This document shows, in pieces, positions 32,694-43,400 of a stretch of DNA of 64,000 bases. Origin of the DNA: Neostapfia colusana (Eukaryota; Streptophyta; Magnoliopsida; Poales; Poaceae). Every line of letters starts with the position of its first letter. Position 1 is the stretch's first letter. Position numbers and translations under genes: made by a program. The notes below the pieces were generated by a model. The model worked only from the letters and a program-made list of their open reading frames with translations, ran no database searches and was not told the origin of the DNA. The DNA lies in assembly GCA_030760725.1 (NCBI GenBank), contig JASWHV010000012.1:78938968-79002967 (forward strand). The letters are read 5' to 3'.

Positions 32694-33666
32694 GCTGGAA
32701 GAGCAATTGAGCAAAGATACGAGTTTAGAACAGAAGATTATCGCGATAGAGGTGCAGCAAAAACACTAAGTTAGGGGTTAACTCAAGGTTTGGCCGGACT
32801 AGTCCGGTCAAGAACGGGCTTGTCCGCCTTTTGTCCAGACTAGTGCGGACTACCTGGGGTTAAACCCTAACTATGTGAATTTTCTGCAAATCCTATCAAT
32901 AGTTTGCAATAACCCTAGGGAGGAATTGCATGAAGGTTATGGAGCACTAGACATCCTAGTTCATGGGAGAAACATCCTAGAATTGAGAGATTTGAAGAGA
33001 TTAGGTTTTTCCCAGGAACACACCTTGATTGTTCAAAACCGAGGAAATCGTCGGATTGAAGAGCACAGAAGTCCGAAGATTGACTTCCTGAGGCTCCAAC
33101 AGATAGAGGACTCGGATCCTTTGAAATTTTTGGTGGAAATTTTCAAAAAACGCCAATGGGGGCGAGTTTGAGTGCAGGTGCGTGTTGAGATGTGTTATGA
33201 GTGAAGTGGGGGGTCTCGGCCCCGACGGTTGGGTTAAGTCCCAACCATGTGGACTAGTCTGGTCGTAGATACCGGACAAGTCCGGTGGCCGGACCAGGTC
33301 CGGACTGATCTAATCGTACGGACTAGTCTGGTGAGGGGCGGACTAGTCCGATGTAGGCTTGTCTAAACCTAGTCGGACTTGTCTAGGACTCTGGACTTGT
33401 CCGGCCGCTTGGGCCGATTAGTCCGTCCCTTGACATCACACTCTCATATATATAAAGAGATATGCAGGAAATGATCCATATAGACTGATTTTTCACAAGT
33501 ATTCTCAATGAACATAGCCAGTAGAGCACACAAACAATCATACAATGGCCATTATTCAAGGAGATGATAATCAAAAATAATTTGATAGAAAATTGAGAGA
33601 GAGTTTTTTGAAAAACATGCTCAGTTTTGAAAAGATTAAACAATTAACAATCAGATGTGCAACATC
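32694..33666 (-). other. Sirevirus B spacer between pol and the extra ORF, with LTR-type palindromes
   Basis: No coding frame with recognisable similarity. The same GGACTAGTCC-type palindromes as in the LTR occur here (about 32795-32810, 33240-33260, 33319-33352 and 33395-33425). The tract therefore shares the LTR's repeat motif although it is internal. Confidence 0.65.
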
Positions 33667-35682
33667 TCAAGCCACATTCCGAGAGTCAAGGATATTTAGC
33701 TCATTCATAAGTTCGCAAAAGCGTTTTTCATCTAGTGGCTTGGTGAAGATGACGGCTAGTTGTTTTTCAGTTCTAACATGTGAAATGACTATATCCCCCT
33801 TTATTGAGTGATCTCTCAGGAAATGGTGCCGGATGTCAATGTGTTTGGTCCTAGAGTATTCAACAGAGTTATGGAAAATCTTAATAGCACTCTCTTTGTC
33901 GCATAGGAGTGGCATATGGTTCATATTGAGACCATAGTCTCTTAGAGTTTGTCGCATCCAAAGAAGTTGTGCACAACAACTTCAGGCTGCAACGTACTCC
34001 GCTTCGGCTGTGGACAGGGCAATGGATACCACAGCCCTAGGTTCGGTGTATGAACTAGATAGCACAAGATTCTCTTTACAACTGTTAGATGACACTCTTT
34101 AGCAGCGGCTTGAAACCTTGCACACATGCATACACTTAACATAATATCAGGCCTAGATGCACAAAGGTACAGAAGTGATCCAATCATGGGACGGTACACC
34201 TTTTGATCCATGCTAGGGCTGTCTTGGTTGAGGTTGAGGTGTCCGTTTGTCGCCATTGGTGTTTTGATGGGCTTGGCCTTATCCATGTCAAACTTCTTAA
34301 GTATGTCTTGAGTGTACTTGGTTTAACATATGAAGGTGCCTTCCTTGAGTTGTTTCACTTGGAAACCTAGAAAGAACTCCAATTCTCCCATCATTGACAT
34401 CTCAAACCTCCCCGTCATGATTTTGCTAAATTCTTCACAAAAAGATTGATTAGTAGAACCAAATATTATGTCAGCAACATAAATTTGGCATACAGATAAG
34501 TCATTGTCCAAGTTTTTTGTGAAAAGTGTATAGTCGGCCTTTCCTATTCTAAAACCATTGTCAATAAGGAAATCTCTAAGACACTCATGCCAAGCTCCAG
34601 GAGCTTGTTTGAGGTCATAGAGGGCTTTGTGAAGCTTAAAAACATGGTTAGGATACTTATCATCTTCAAAGCCGGGGGGTTGCTCCACATAGACTTGCTC
34701 CTTGATCGGTCCATTGAGGAAGGTGCTTTTCACGTCCATTTGATACAACTTAAAATCATTGTGAGTAGCATAGTCTAATAATATACGAATTGATTCAAGT
34801 ATAGCTACGGGAGCAAAGGTTTCGTCGAAGTCCAAACCTTCGACTTGTGAGTATCCCTTGGCCACAAGTATAGCTTTGTTTCTTGTCACTACTCCATGCG
34901 CATCTTGCTTGTTGCGAAAGACCCACTTGGTGCCTACTATGTTAGCATTTGGTCTTTCCACAAGCTCCCACGGTTTGTTTCTTTTGAAGTGGTTGAGCTC
35001 CTATTGCATTGCCGCCACCCAATCCGGATCTTGTAGGGCATCTTCAACCTTGAAAGGCTCCAAAGAAGACAAAAAAGAGTAGTGAGCACAAAAGTTAGCC
35101 ATACGAGAGCAAGTCATTACCCCCTTGGAGATGTCTCCAAGTATATTGTCAAAGAAATGATCCTGTTGTACACATTGATGGACTCTAGGGTGTGGCACAC
35201 TTGGTCTTGAGTGAACTTCTTCTTCTTTATCTCCCCCTTTATTGCTACCACCATCGTGGCCTTCGATGTCTTGAACATGGTGATCTTGATCTTGTTCTTG
35301 ATATAGGGATCTTGTGCTTGTTCTTGTGTTTGGGTCACTTCTTGTGACGAGGATGGGTCACTTGGGTCTTGTAGCCCTTGTGGTCGCATGTCACCAAGTG
35401 TCATCCTCCTTAATGCCATACATGGTGCTTCTTCTTCATCTAGTGCACATTGATCAATTTGCTCCCTTTGGGAGCCATTAGTTTTATCAAACACTACGTC
35501 ACGTGCGATTTTAACATAGCCGGAGGTTTTGTTGAATACACGATAGGTGTAAGTGTTTGAATCATAACCAAGCAAGAAACCTTCATCGGATTTCGAGGCG
35601 AACTTCGAAACTCGAGCCTTCTTGTTAAGAATATAGCACTTGCTACCAGAGACTCTAAAGTAGGAGATATCCAGTTTGTTAC
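33667..35682 (-). pseudogene. Sirevirus B pol, C-terminal half (end of IN, RT, RNase H)
   Basis: Minus strand. The integrase C-terminal part is 35117-35677 (FRVSGSKCYILNK, GFLLGYDSNTYTYRVFN). RT is about 34323-35080: VGTKWVFRNKQD, ARLVAKGY-type and GLDFDETFAPVA motifs, YQMDVKSTFLNG, LYDLKQAPGAW. The catalytic box reads YVAD instead of YVDD (Ala codon at 34473-34475). RNase H is 33667-34286, with RTKHIDIRHHFLRD near 33800-33845. Breaks include a stop at 34321-34323, a TAG near 34999, and frameshifts near 34050 and 35110. It was joined to 48360-49455 before the Tekay insertion; both sides carry GTTAC. Confidence 0.88.
35678..35682. repeat. Target-site duplication GTTAC (partner 48360-48364)
   Basis: The five bases GTTAC immediately before the 5' LTR are repeated exactly after the 3' LTR, which proves the limits of the Tekay element and that both halves belong to one insertion. 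Confidence 0.97.
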
Positions 35683-36087
35683 TGTAACACCCCAAAATCC
35701 TGTTAAGACCCAAAACCCTGTTAAGAGGGGAATTTAAAAATTTTTGGACGTGTTGCATGTTTTGCAACAATTTAAATTCAAACTGGAATTCAATTTAAAC
35801 TCAAAACAGAAAAGAAATAGAAAAAGAAAAAGGAAAACGGAAAAAAAACCGGCCAGTGGGCCGAAACCCACCAGCCGGCCCACCCAGCACCCGCGCCAGC
35901 CCGCAGCCGCACGCGCTCCTTCCTCCCACTGACAGGCGGGGCCCGCCAGCCCTTCTTCTACCTCGTGCCCGCGCCGGGACTCTCTCACCCCGAATCCAAA
36001 CCGACCCGGATTTCTGCGAATCCCAGCCGAATTTCGATCGGGGGTGACGCAAACTCGATCCAAACCACCCCGCCGCCCTTCCCCGTC

Positions 36088-36095
36088 TATAAAAA
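36088..36095 (+). promoter_or_regulatory. TATA box of the Tekay LTR (same in 3' LTR at 45336-45343)
   Basis: TATAAAAA in a GC-rich context. It is the only strong TATA motif upstream of the GC-rich leader and is conserved in both LTRs and in the fragment at 1-524. The leader from here to the first candidate donor (36366) has no ATG. Confidence 0.7.
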
Positions 36096-36259
36096 CCCCG
36101 GCCTCGTTCTGTTTTTCCCACGCGATCCGCCGATTTTACTCCGGTGAGAAACCGAGCCTTCTCCGGCAAATTCTGGCCGATCTAAGCTCGGAAATTCCGA
36201 TCTAACTCGCTGGTCTTGATCCACCGCCTCCGGGGAACCCTGCAGGTGCAGAAAACTCG

Positions 36260-38868
36260 GTGACCTGCGGTTCAAACACAGCGCCGACGAGCCTCGCCGT
36301 GGCTTCAATTCGGACCTCGTCGCCGACCGCCTTCCAGGACCTCCGAGCTCAAGAAAACCCCCGAGGTAAGATCCCCGACCTCTCCTCCACCGGTCTATGC
36401 CATAAGATCACAGTTCTAGGAAGAATTCTCAAAGATCCGAAAGTCTCCGGCGAGATCGCCGCTTCCCGCCGCCGTGCGCCGCCGGGCAGCGCCGCCCGCG
36501 CTCGATCAGAGCGACGTGGCCTCTTGTGCGCCGTCTATTTTAAATCGCACGGTAGACTTTAAATCCCTGCGTACCGGTTCGGCGTTATAATCTCAGCCGT
36601 TTGTTTTAAATTGGACGGTCCACGTCAGCCCCGCGTTATAAAGACTGGAAATCTTACATGCTACCCCCTGGGGTTCTCGGGAAATAAGAGCTAGCCCCGG
36701 AAACTTCTGATCTAGCCCCTGGAACTTCAGAAAATCATGTAAATTCATTTAAAAATCAGTTTTAGCCCCTGCACTTAATAAAAATTAGGAAAAACTCCTC
36801 TGTTATGTATAGGTAGACCCCTGAAAATTGTTAAAATAATATTATAGACCCTGTAGTGGGGTGAGTTTACCTTTTTAGCCCTGTTTAATATTTAATTTAG
36901 GAAATTGAATATGTGGCTAGTGTTTAAAATTTAAAAAGTGGGACAAACATATTGTCAAAATTAAATTAAAAACTTTCTCAGTATTTAGAAAACTTTGGAG
37001 TAAGATAAAAACATATTTTGGGCTGAAGTGAATCTGTTTAATTTATTATTCACATTTAGGGACACATTTTTAAGTAAAGAATAGTTATGGAAAATAAGGA
37101 AAATAATTGTAAAATAGTTTACATCAGAGGAAAAGGTCAAAAATATATTAGCAAATATTTTAGATCAGAACCTATTCTGTTTAGATGATGTGTCTTGTTA
37201 TTTTTATAATAAAGTTCACATTTAGGCATAGGAAATAAATCTGAAAATATAGCAAATAGTAAATGATAAATGGAGTTCTAAAATCCAAAGAATTCAGTTT
37301 AGGGTTGGTAGAAATTATGAAGACATATATGGAGAAGGAAAATACCTTTCATGCATACTTGGTAGCTAAAAGGTGTAGTAATTGAATATAAGGAATTTAT
37401 TTAAATTGGAAACTCATATATATAGTATGTAAGTATAAATGTGAACACAAAAGTAGGAATCATATACATATGATTAAAAGTGCATGCAAGCCACAAATCA
37501 ACACACATAGAGTAACCACAACACATATAATGGTGAATGACTTTCATAAATATGAATGTGTGGTTTGTATGAAGTAGAAGTGTGAACTATGTCTTATGGA
37601 TTGTTGTTTTTCTTTTGCTATGTGTGATGGTATGATGTAGAACCTGCTCAAGAGCAAGTTATTCCTTTCCAAGATCAGGACTACCCATTTCAAGAGCAGC
37701 AGGAAGGAGGCAAGTGTCCTTGACCACTTTGATCCTATGCTAGGATGTGTAGATAGAATTATTTGCATTGTCAAGTTAAATATGAAAGCCATGCTAGGAA
37801 GTTTCCCTAGAATTGCATCATCTTGTTTCCTTGTAGCTTGGGTTGGGATTTATTTTATCATGTCATTTATTATTATGCATATGCTTAGCCATGCTTAGAA
37901 TGGGATATTTGGGATATGAGATCATCAGTTTATTTTACCATACTCTTGAATGAGATATTGTGAGTTATGTAGAGGTAGGTATCAAGGCAAGTTGGATGTT
38001 TTGGTTGTGTGCTGGGTGCACGAGACTCGGGTTTGTGTTTAGTACTTGCCTGGATCCTAAGGACCGGTTCATGGAGCATGTAACCTGGCTTTACCGTGCC
38101 AACCACATGCTGAGATGGGGCAGCTTGGCCAATTAATTAGGTGTATCCCCGGCGTAGTATGGGTGTGTTGGATGGTGCGGGGAGTAGGTGTCAGCTGGAC
38201 TACCATATGAACCGCAAGGCTCAAGAGGGGGCCACTGCAGCGGGGTTGGAGCCTCTTGTATGCTGTTAGGGGTGAAACCTCACTGGGCCCACGCTCGTCG
38301 GGAATCCCTTTGTAAAGGCTTCGTGGTGATCTCCTGGCTACACACATGGGAAGTGTGAATGTGGTTCGTAGCCACTGGCATAATGGAGGTTCTTTTAGTT
38401 CACCCGGCAACGGGGGATGAAATCACTACATGTGGGTACAGTGGTACAAACTCTGCAGAGTCAAAACTGTCATGACAGCCATGCTCACGGTCAAGAGCGG
38501 CCTGGACTTATTCATGATTAGAGGAGTGATGGTTTTGGAAGTTGTGAATGTTAAGCGGGGAGCTTAACATTTGAAATGATGTTATGGTTATTTGATTATG
38601 ATGATGGGATGGGAGATTGGGACCATTTCACCTGTGAAGTAATGTAGGTGCTTAATAAGCTAAGGTGGTAGGTATTAATTGCGTAGTGCTTTAACCATGA
38701 GTTCAACCTCCCCTTGTTCTAGCCATGCATGATATAATTTTCCCACACTTGCTGAGTACCATCGGTACTCAACCTTGCATATTTGTTGGTTTATATTGCT
38801 GCTCAGGTCATGATAATGAGGTGGTGTATAATGACCAAGACTTTGGACCCGAGAAGGTTTCTAGGTTC
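36260..38868 (+). other. Candidate three-exon small ORF inside the Tekay 5' LTR
   Basis: Exon 1 frame (open from a TAA near 36201) ends at 36365 before GTAAG. Exon 2 is 37641-37709 (69 bases, after TATGATGTAG) and ends before GCAAGT, a GC-AG donor. Exon 3 starts at 38807 after GCTGCTCAG. Both introns are phase 1 and the frame is open throughout. In the 3' LTR the same exons are 45508-45613, 46889-46957 and 48054-48112, stopping at TAG 48110-48112. The 5' LTR has a one-base deletion near 38850 that moves the stop further on. Exon 2 encodes a Gln/Glu-rich peptide (PFQDQDYPFQEQQEG). No ATG precedes it, so initiation is unexplained. Two other LTR families show the same layout. Confidence 0.45.
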
Positions 38869-39115
38869 ATGGAGACCCCCGGGCAACGCCTGTAATGGAG
38901 CCCACAAGAATAATATTCCGCTGCTAGTTTATTTATTTATGATGAACTATTTATCATCCATCGAGACATATGCTTTGTAAGACTTATTTATATTCGACAC
39001 CTGGCTTGTAATAAATGATGCTTCACTATTTGTCATCACATGTATGAGAAAATGATCCTGGCATACATGTGATATTCACTTGGTTGTTCTTCGGAGAAAC
39101 CGGGTGTGACAGAAG

Positions 39116-39128
39116 TGGTATCAGAGCC
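39116..39128 (+). other. Primer-binding site (initiator Met tRNA) of the Tekay element
   Basis: TGGTATCAGAGCC lies five bases after the LTR end and is complementary to the 3' end of tRNA-iMet, as usual for plant gypsy and copia elements. The following ~200 bases to ORF0 are AT-rich leader with no gene. Confidence 0.9.
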
Positions 39129-39332
39129 AAGGTTGCCCGTAGGAACGTGGACCTAGGTAGAAATGGACGTATTTAAGGGCCCTATTTTCTTAAAAAAAAC
39201 TATTTTACAAGGTGTGTGTTGAAAGGTGTTATTTAATGAGTCACTTTCTTCATCTTACCCCAATTTTCATTCAAAATAGGATTTTTGTTTAAAAAGTTTA
39301 TCTAACCTAAGTTTAAATACTTTTTGTTTTAG

Positions 39333-40112
39333 ATGGTTCGCATGATTCGCACCGCTCGCAAGTCCACAGGAGGGAGAGTTCCCGTAGTTGCCCTTGCCGA
39401 AAGAGAGGAGAGCCGTCCGGTGACGTACCTTTCGTACGGATTGGCAGTAGGAGGCTTGTTGCACTGTCTTCGACGTATGCTCGAAGCCGTCGGCAATACG
39501 GGCAAGCTAATCATCCACTATAACTCCACCAGGACCATCCGTGAGAAGAGGGAAGAATGGAGCTCAGAGATGAGGATTATACACGAAAATCGGCTGCTTA
39601 AGATCCACCGCTCTCCAGCTTGTAGGGCGACACAGGTCGATGTGGAGAAGGATGTCACCTGGGAGGCCATCACCTGCCAGAGTCACATCTATCGTCGCCA
39701 CCTGGACAGGACTGAGTACATGTATGTCCTCCAGCGTGAGAGTGGTACCACGGAGTACAAGTACCCGCCAGTGCAGAAAGGGACTTCCCATGAGCACATG
39801 GACTTGTGCTTGGAGGATGCTGCTATGCTCAGCACTCGACTGCAGGAGTGTCAGCAAGAGCTTCAGGATGTTCAGGACACCCTGAAGGAAACCGAGGCGT
39901 TGCTTCGAGCCTGCTTGAGGGCAAAAGAAAGAGGAGATGGGAATGAACTGTGTGTCACCGTGAATGATACATGGACTCCTGACTCCCCAGATCGCCGAGC
40001 GATCAGGCGTCGTCGCACTTCTCCACCAGCAGCCTCCCCACCCAAAGCAGAGTCAGAAGGTAGCCGAAATGATGAGGAAGATCCTGAGGAGCCAGCTCAA
40101 GAAAACGAGTAG
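39333..40112 (+). CDS. ORF0 of the Tekay chromovirus, with histone H3 tail-like N-terminus
   Basis: Intact 259-codon ORF between the primer site and gag, on the element's strand. Its ATG directly follows TTTTTGTTTTAG, which looks like a splice acceptor, with CTAAC/CTAAG branch-like bases at 39302-39310. Residues 1-17 follow the H3 tail in register: M1, R3, T7-A-R-K-S-T-G-G14 and P17 are identical to H3 counted with its Met, so K10 corresponds to H3 Lys9. No histone fold follows. The middle has conserved-looking Trp/Tyr/Cys residues (VTWEAITCQSHIYRRHLD), residues ~148-190 look coiled-coil (LSTRLQECQQELQDVQDTLK), and the tail is basic then acidic. Extra ORFs before gag exist in some grass gypsy elements. 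The function is unknown; binding or modification as an H3 mimic is inference. Confidence 0.8.
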   Translation: MVRMIRTARKSTGGRVPVVALAEREESRPVTYLSYGLAVGGLLHCLRRMLEAVGNTGKLIIHYNSTRTIREKREEWSSEMRIIHENRLLKIHRSPACRATQVDVEKDVTWEAITCQSHIYRRHLDRTEYMYVLQRESGTTEYKYPPVQKGTSHEHMDLCLEDAAMLSTRLQECQQELQDVQDTLKETEALLRACLRAKERGDGNELCVTVNDTWTPDSPDRRAIRRRRTSPPAASPPKAESEGSRNDEEDPEEPAQENE

Positions 40113-40416
40113 TGTAGAGTCCTTCCCTTAGCTAGCAAAATGTCGAATAGTCGAGTCGTTACGTTAAGTTAATGGTGTGTTAATGCTTGGTGTGTGACGT
40201 GAGTTGTGGAAGCCATGAGCAATTGTCCACAGCCTCGTCTTTAGATTGTTTTGCTTTGGTGTGGGAACCCACATGAAATAATATTGCATTTATTTTTGTG
40301 TGAGAAATGAACCCTCAGAAAAGTATAACAAAGCTTCAACACTTCAAAGTACAAACAAGTGAAAGTAGTAAGATAGTACGTAATACTTTAAATTAACATT
40401 TGGTTGATCATGCCAG

Positions 40417-43400
40417 ATGGCCGGAAGAGGAAAAGGACGTGCTGCCAACCCCGCCAACAACAACGATAAGGCCGGCAACCCTCATCTCTCTGGAGGCCAG
40501 GACAGGGGTGGTCGCCGTGAAGGAGTTGATCCCCTCCACCAAATGCTGGAGAATCAAAATCAGCTCATCCAGAACTTGACTCAAGTGGTGGCCAACTTGC
40601 ATCAGGTTCCACCTCCACAAGCTGCACCACGCCAACCAAGGTTGAGTGAGTTTCTAGGAACTCAACCTCCAAAGTTTGCAAGTGCTGCTGAACCTCTGGA
40701 GGCAGATGATTGGCTAAAGACCATTGAAAGCAACATGAGGATCATACAGTGCCAAGGGTATGAGAGGGTGCTGTTTGCCTCTCATCAATTGCATGGACCT
40801 GCTGCTTATTGGTGGACCGCCTACGTGGCTGTCCATCATGACCCTGAGAACATCACTTGGGAAGAGTTCAAGCGTAGCTTCCGCAACCATTATATCCCGA
40901 GAGGTGAACTCAAAAACAAACGGAAGGAGTTCTTGGGACTGCAGCAGGGAAACATGACGGTGAGGGAATACCTCACTAAATTTACTCAACTATCCCGTTA
41001 TGCCCCATGAGACATAGAGACTGATGAGCAGAAACAAGATTGTTTTGTGGAAGGGCTTACCGCCGAAATGCAGTGTGCAATGTCCTCAAATGAGTATGAA
41101 AGCTTCCAAAAGATGGTGGACAGAGCATTTGTGGTGGAAAGGAAGCTGAAGGCCTTGGAAAATGAGAACAAGAGGAAGGCCGGGTGGTCACACCAAGCCT
41201 CAGGGAGCAACACTCGCCCACGTCTGATGCAGCAACCTGCAGGGCAGACGAACCGTGCTGCGGTACCCTACTCAGCACCAAGCGGATACAACCCGAACTA
41301 CAGGCCTCCCACAGCACCAGCGCAGCCACAACGTCAGTTTGTACAGCAGCCTCGCCCCGCATATCCACCTCGACCAGCAGTACAGGGACCTCCAAACCAA
41401 TCCCAAGACAGCAAAGGCCAGGCACCTAAGGTTGGGGTGCAATGTTTTAGCTGCGGTGAAGTGGGGCACTACGCCCATAAATGCCCAAAGAAGAAGCCCG
41501 CACAGCCACAACAGCAGAATGTGATGCGAGGACGGGTGAACCACGTCACTATGGAGGGAGCGCAAGAGGCACCCGACGTGGTAGTTGGTAAGTTTCCTGC
41601 CAATTTACACCTTGCAACCCTGCTGTTTGATTCTGGTGCTACCCACTCGTTCATTGCTAAAGGGTTTGTTAAGAAGCATGATCTAGCAACAACACAAATG
41701 AACTATATGCTAGCAGTAAACTCTCCAGGTGGAGAAATAAGGACAAGACAAGTGTGTCCCAAAGTGAACCTAGACATTAATGGGGTAGTATTTACTGCTA
41801 ACCTCATAGTGATAGATTCACAAGGGATAGATATTATCTTGGGTATGGATTGGTTGACAAAACATAAAGGAATCATCCATTGTTTGACCAGAACGGTGGA
41901 ACTAACTCACCCTAGTGGCACAAGAGTAAAGTTCATAACAATACACGAGCCTAGGAGGGACATTAAATTAAATCAAGTTGAGGTGAAAGTTGAGGAAATC
42001 AGGACCATCAGGGAATATCCAGATGTTTTTCCGGAGGAGTTGCCAGGTATGCCTCCTGATCGTGAAGTGGAATTCGCAATTGAGCTAGTGCCGGGAACAG
42101 CCCCAATATACAAGAGACCTTATCGGATGGACTCCAAGCAGCTGGGAGAACTCAAGGATCATTTGAAAGAATTGACGGAGAAGGGGTATATTCGCCCTAG
42201 TTCCTCACCATGGGGAGCTCCGGTAATATTTGTGCCCAAGAATGACGGAACCCAAAGGTTATGCGTGGATTACCGTGCCTTAAATGAGGTAACCATCAAG
42301 AACAAGTACCCGTTACCCCGTATTGAAGACTTGTTTGATCAGTTGAGGGGAGCTTGTGTGTTCTCGAAAATTGATCTCAGGTCGGGATACCACCAACTCA
42401 ATATAAGGCAATCTGATATTCTCAAGATAGCCTTCGTATCTCGGTACGGACTGTATGAATACACGGTCATGCCTTTCGGGCTAACTAATGCCCCGGCATA
42501 CTTTATGTATCTCATGAACAAGGTATTCATGGAATATCTTGACAAATTTGTGGTGGTTTTCATAGATGACATTCTCGTCTTCTCCAAAGATGAAGAAGAA
42601 CATGAGAAACATCTAAGGTTGGTGTTGCAGACGCTAAGAGAACACCAACTATATGCCAAGTTGAGCAAGTGTGAGTTTTGGCTGAAGAGAGTTCCCTTCT
42701 TAGGACATATAATCTCGGAGGGAGGAATCTCCGTGGATCCTGCCAAAATCGAGGATATACAGAAGTGGAAGACCCCTGAAAATGTCGGGGAAGTTCGAAG
42801 CTTTTTGGGATTGGCTGGATACTATCGACGGTTTATTGAGGGATTCTCTAAGATCTCGAGACCCCTCACCAAACTGTTGGAGAAGGGAATCACATTCACA
42901 TGGACGCCACAGTGCGAGACGAGTTTTCAGGAGCTAAAGAAAAGATTGACAACAACCCAGTGTTGGTTATGCCAGATATGCAGAAGAACTTTACGGTGTA
43001 CTGCGATGCCTCTGGAAACGGGTTGGGATGTGTTCTCATGCAAGAAGGGCATGTCGTGGCTTATGCATCCCGGCAGCTTCGGAAGCACGAGAAAAACTAT
43101 CCTACACATGACCTAGAACTAGCCGCAGTGGTACACGCGTTGAAAATTTGGCGACACTATTTGATGGGGAAGAGGACAGAGATATATATGGATCATAAGA
43201 GTTTGAAGTACATTTTTACACAGCCAGACCTCAACCTCAGACAAAGAAGATGGTTAGAGCTAATCAATGACTTTGATGTGGGCATCAACTATCATCCTGG
43301 GAAAGCAAACGTCGTGGCCGATGCTTTAAGTCGGAAACTGCAGGTCAATAAGTTGAGCTTGAAGGATATGCCTGCAAAATTGAAGGACGAGGTTATAAGG

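Larger units (their letters stand above)
35683..39111 (+). repeat. Tekay element 5' LTR
   Basis: Starts TGTAACACCCC and ends GGGTGTGACA, followed by the primer site. Order: AT-rich U3 start, TATA box 36088-36095, GC-rich leader to about 36560, AT-rich middle (36580-37620), and a conserved downstream part. The partial LTR at 1-524 is a diverged copy. ORFs on both strands within 35744-36562 are LTR sequence. Confidence 0.96.

Noticed and set aside
35744..36562. Several ORFs of 60-122 codons on both strands (also at 44992-45810 and 94-461)
   Set aside because: They lie in the GC-rich leader of the Tekay LTR; only the exon 1 frame is discussed, as part of the candidate spliced ORF.
38069..38410. 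113-codon minus-strand ORF conserved at 47316-47657
   Set aside because: Conserved only because both are LTRs of one element; no similarity elsewhere and it is absent in frame from the related family D LTR.
39333..40112. Captured host histone H3 gene
   Set aside because: Similarity stops after residue 17; no histone fold helices follow, and the ORF lies in the normal accessory position of the retroelement.
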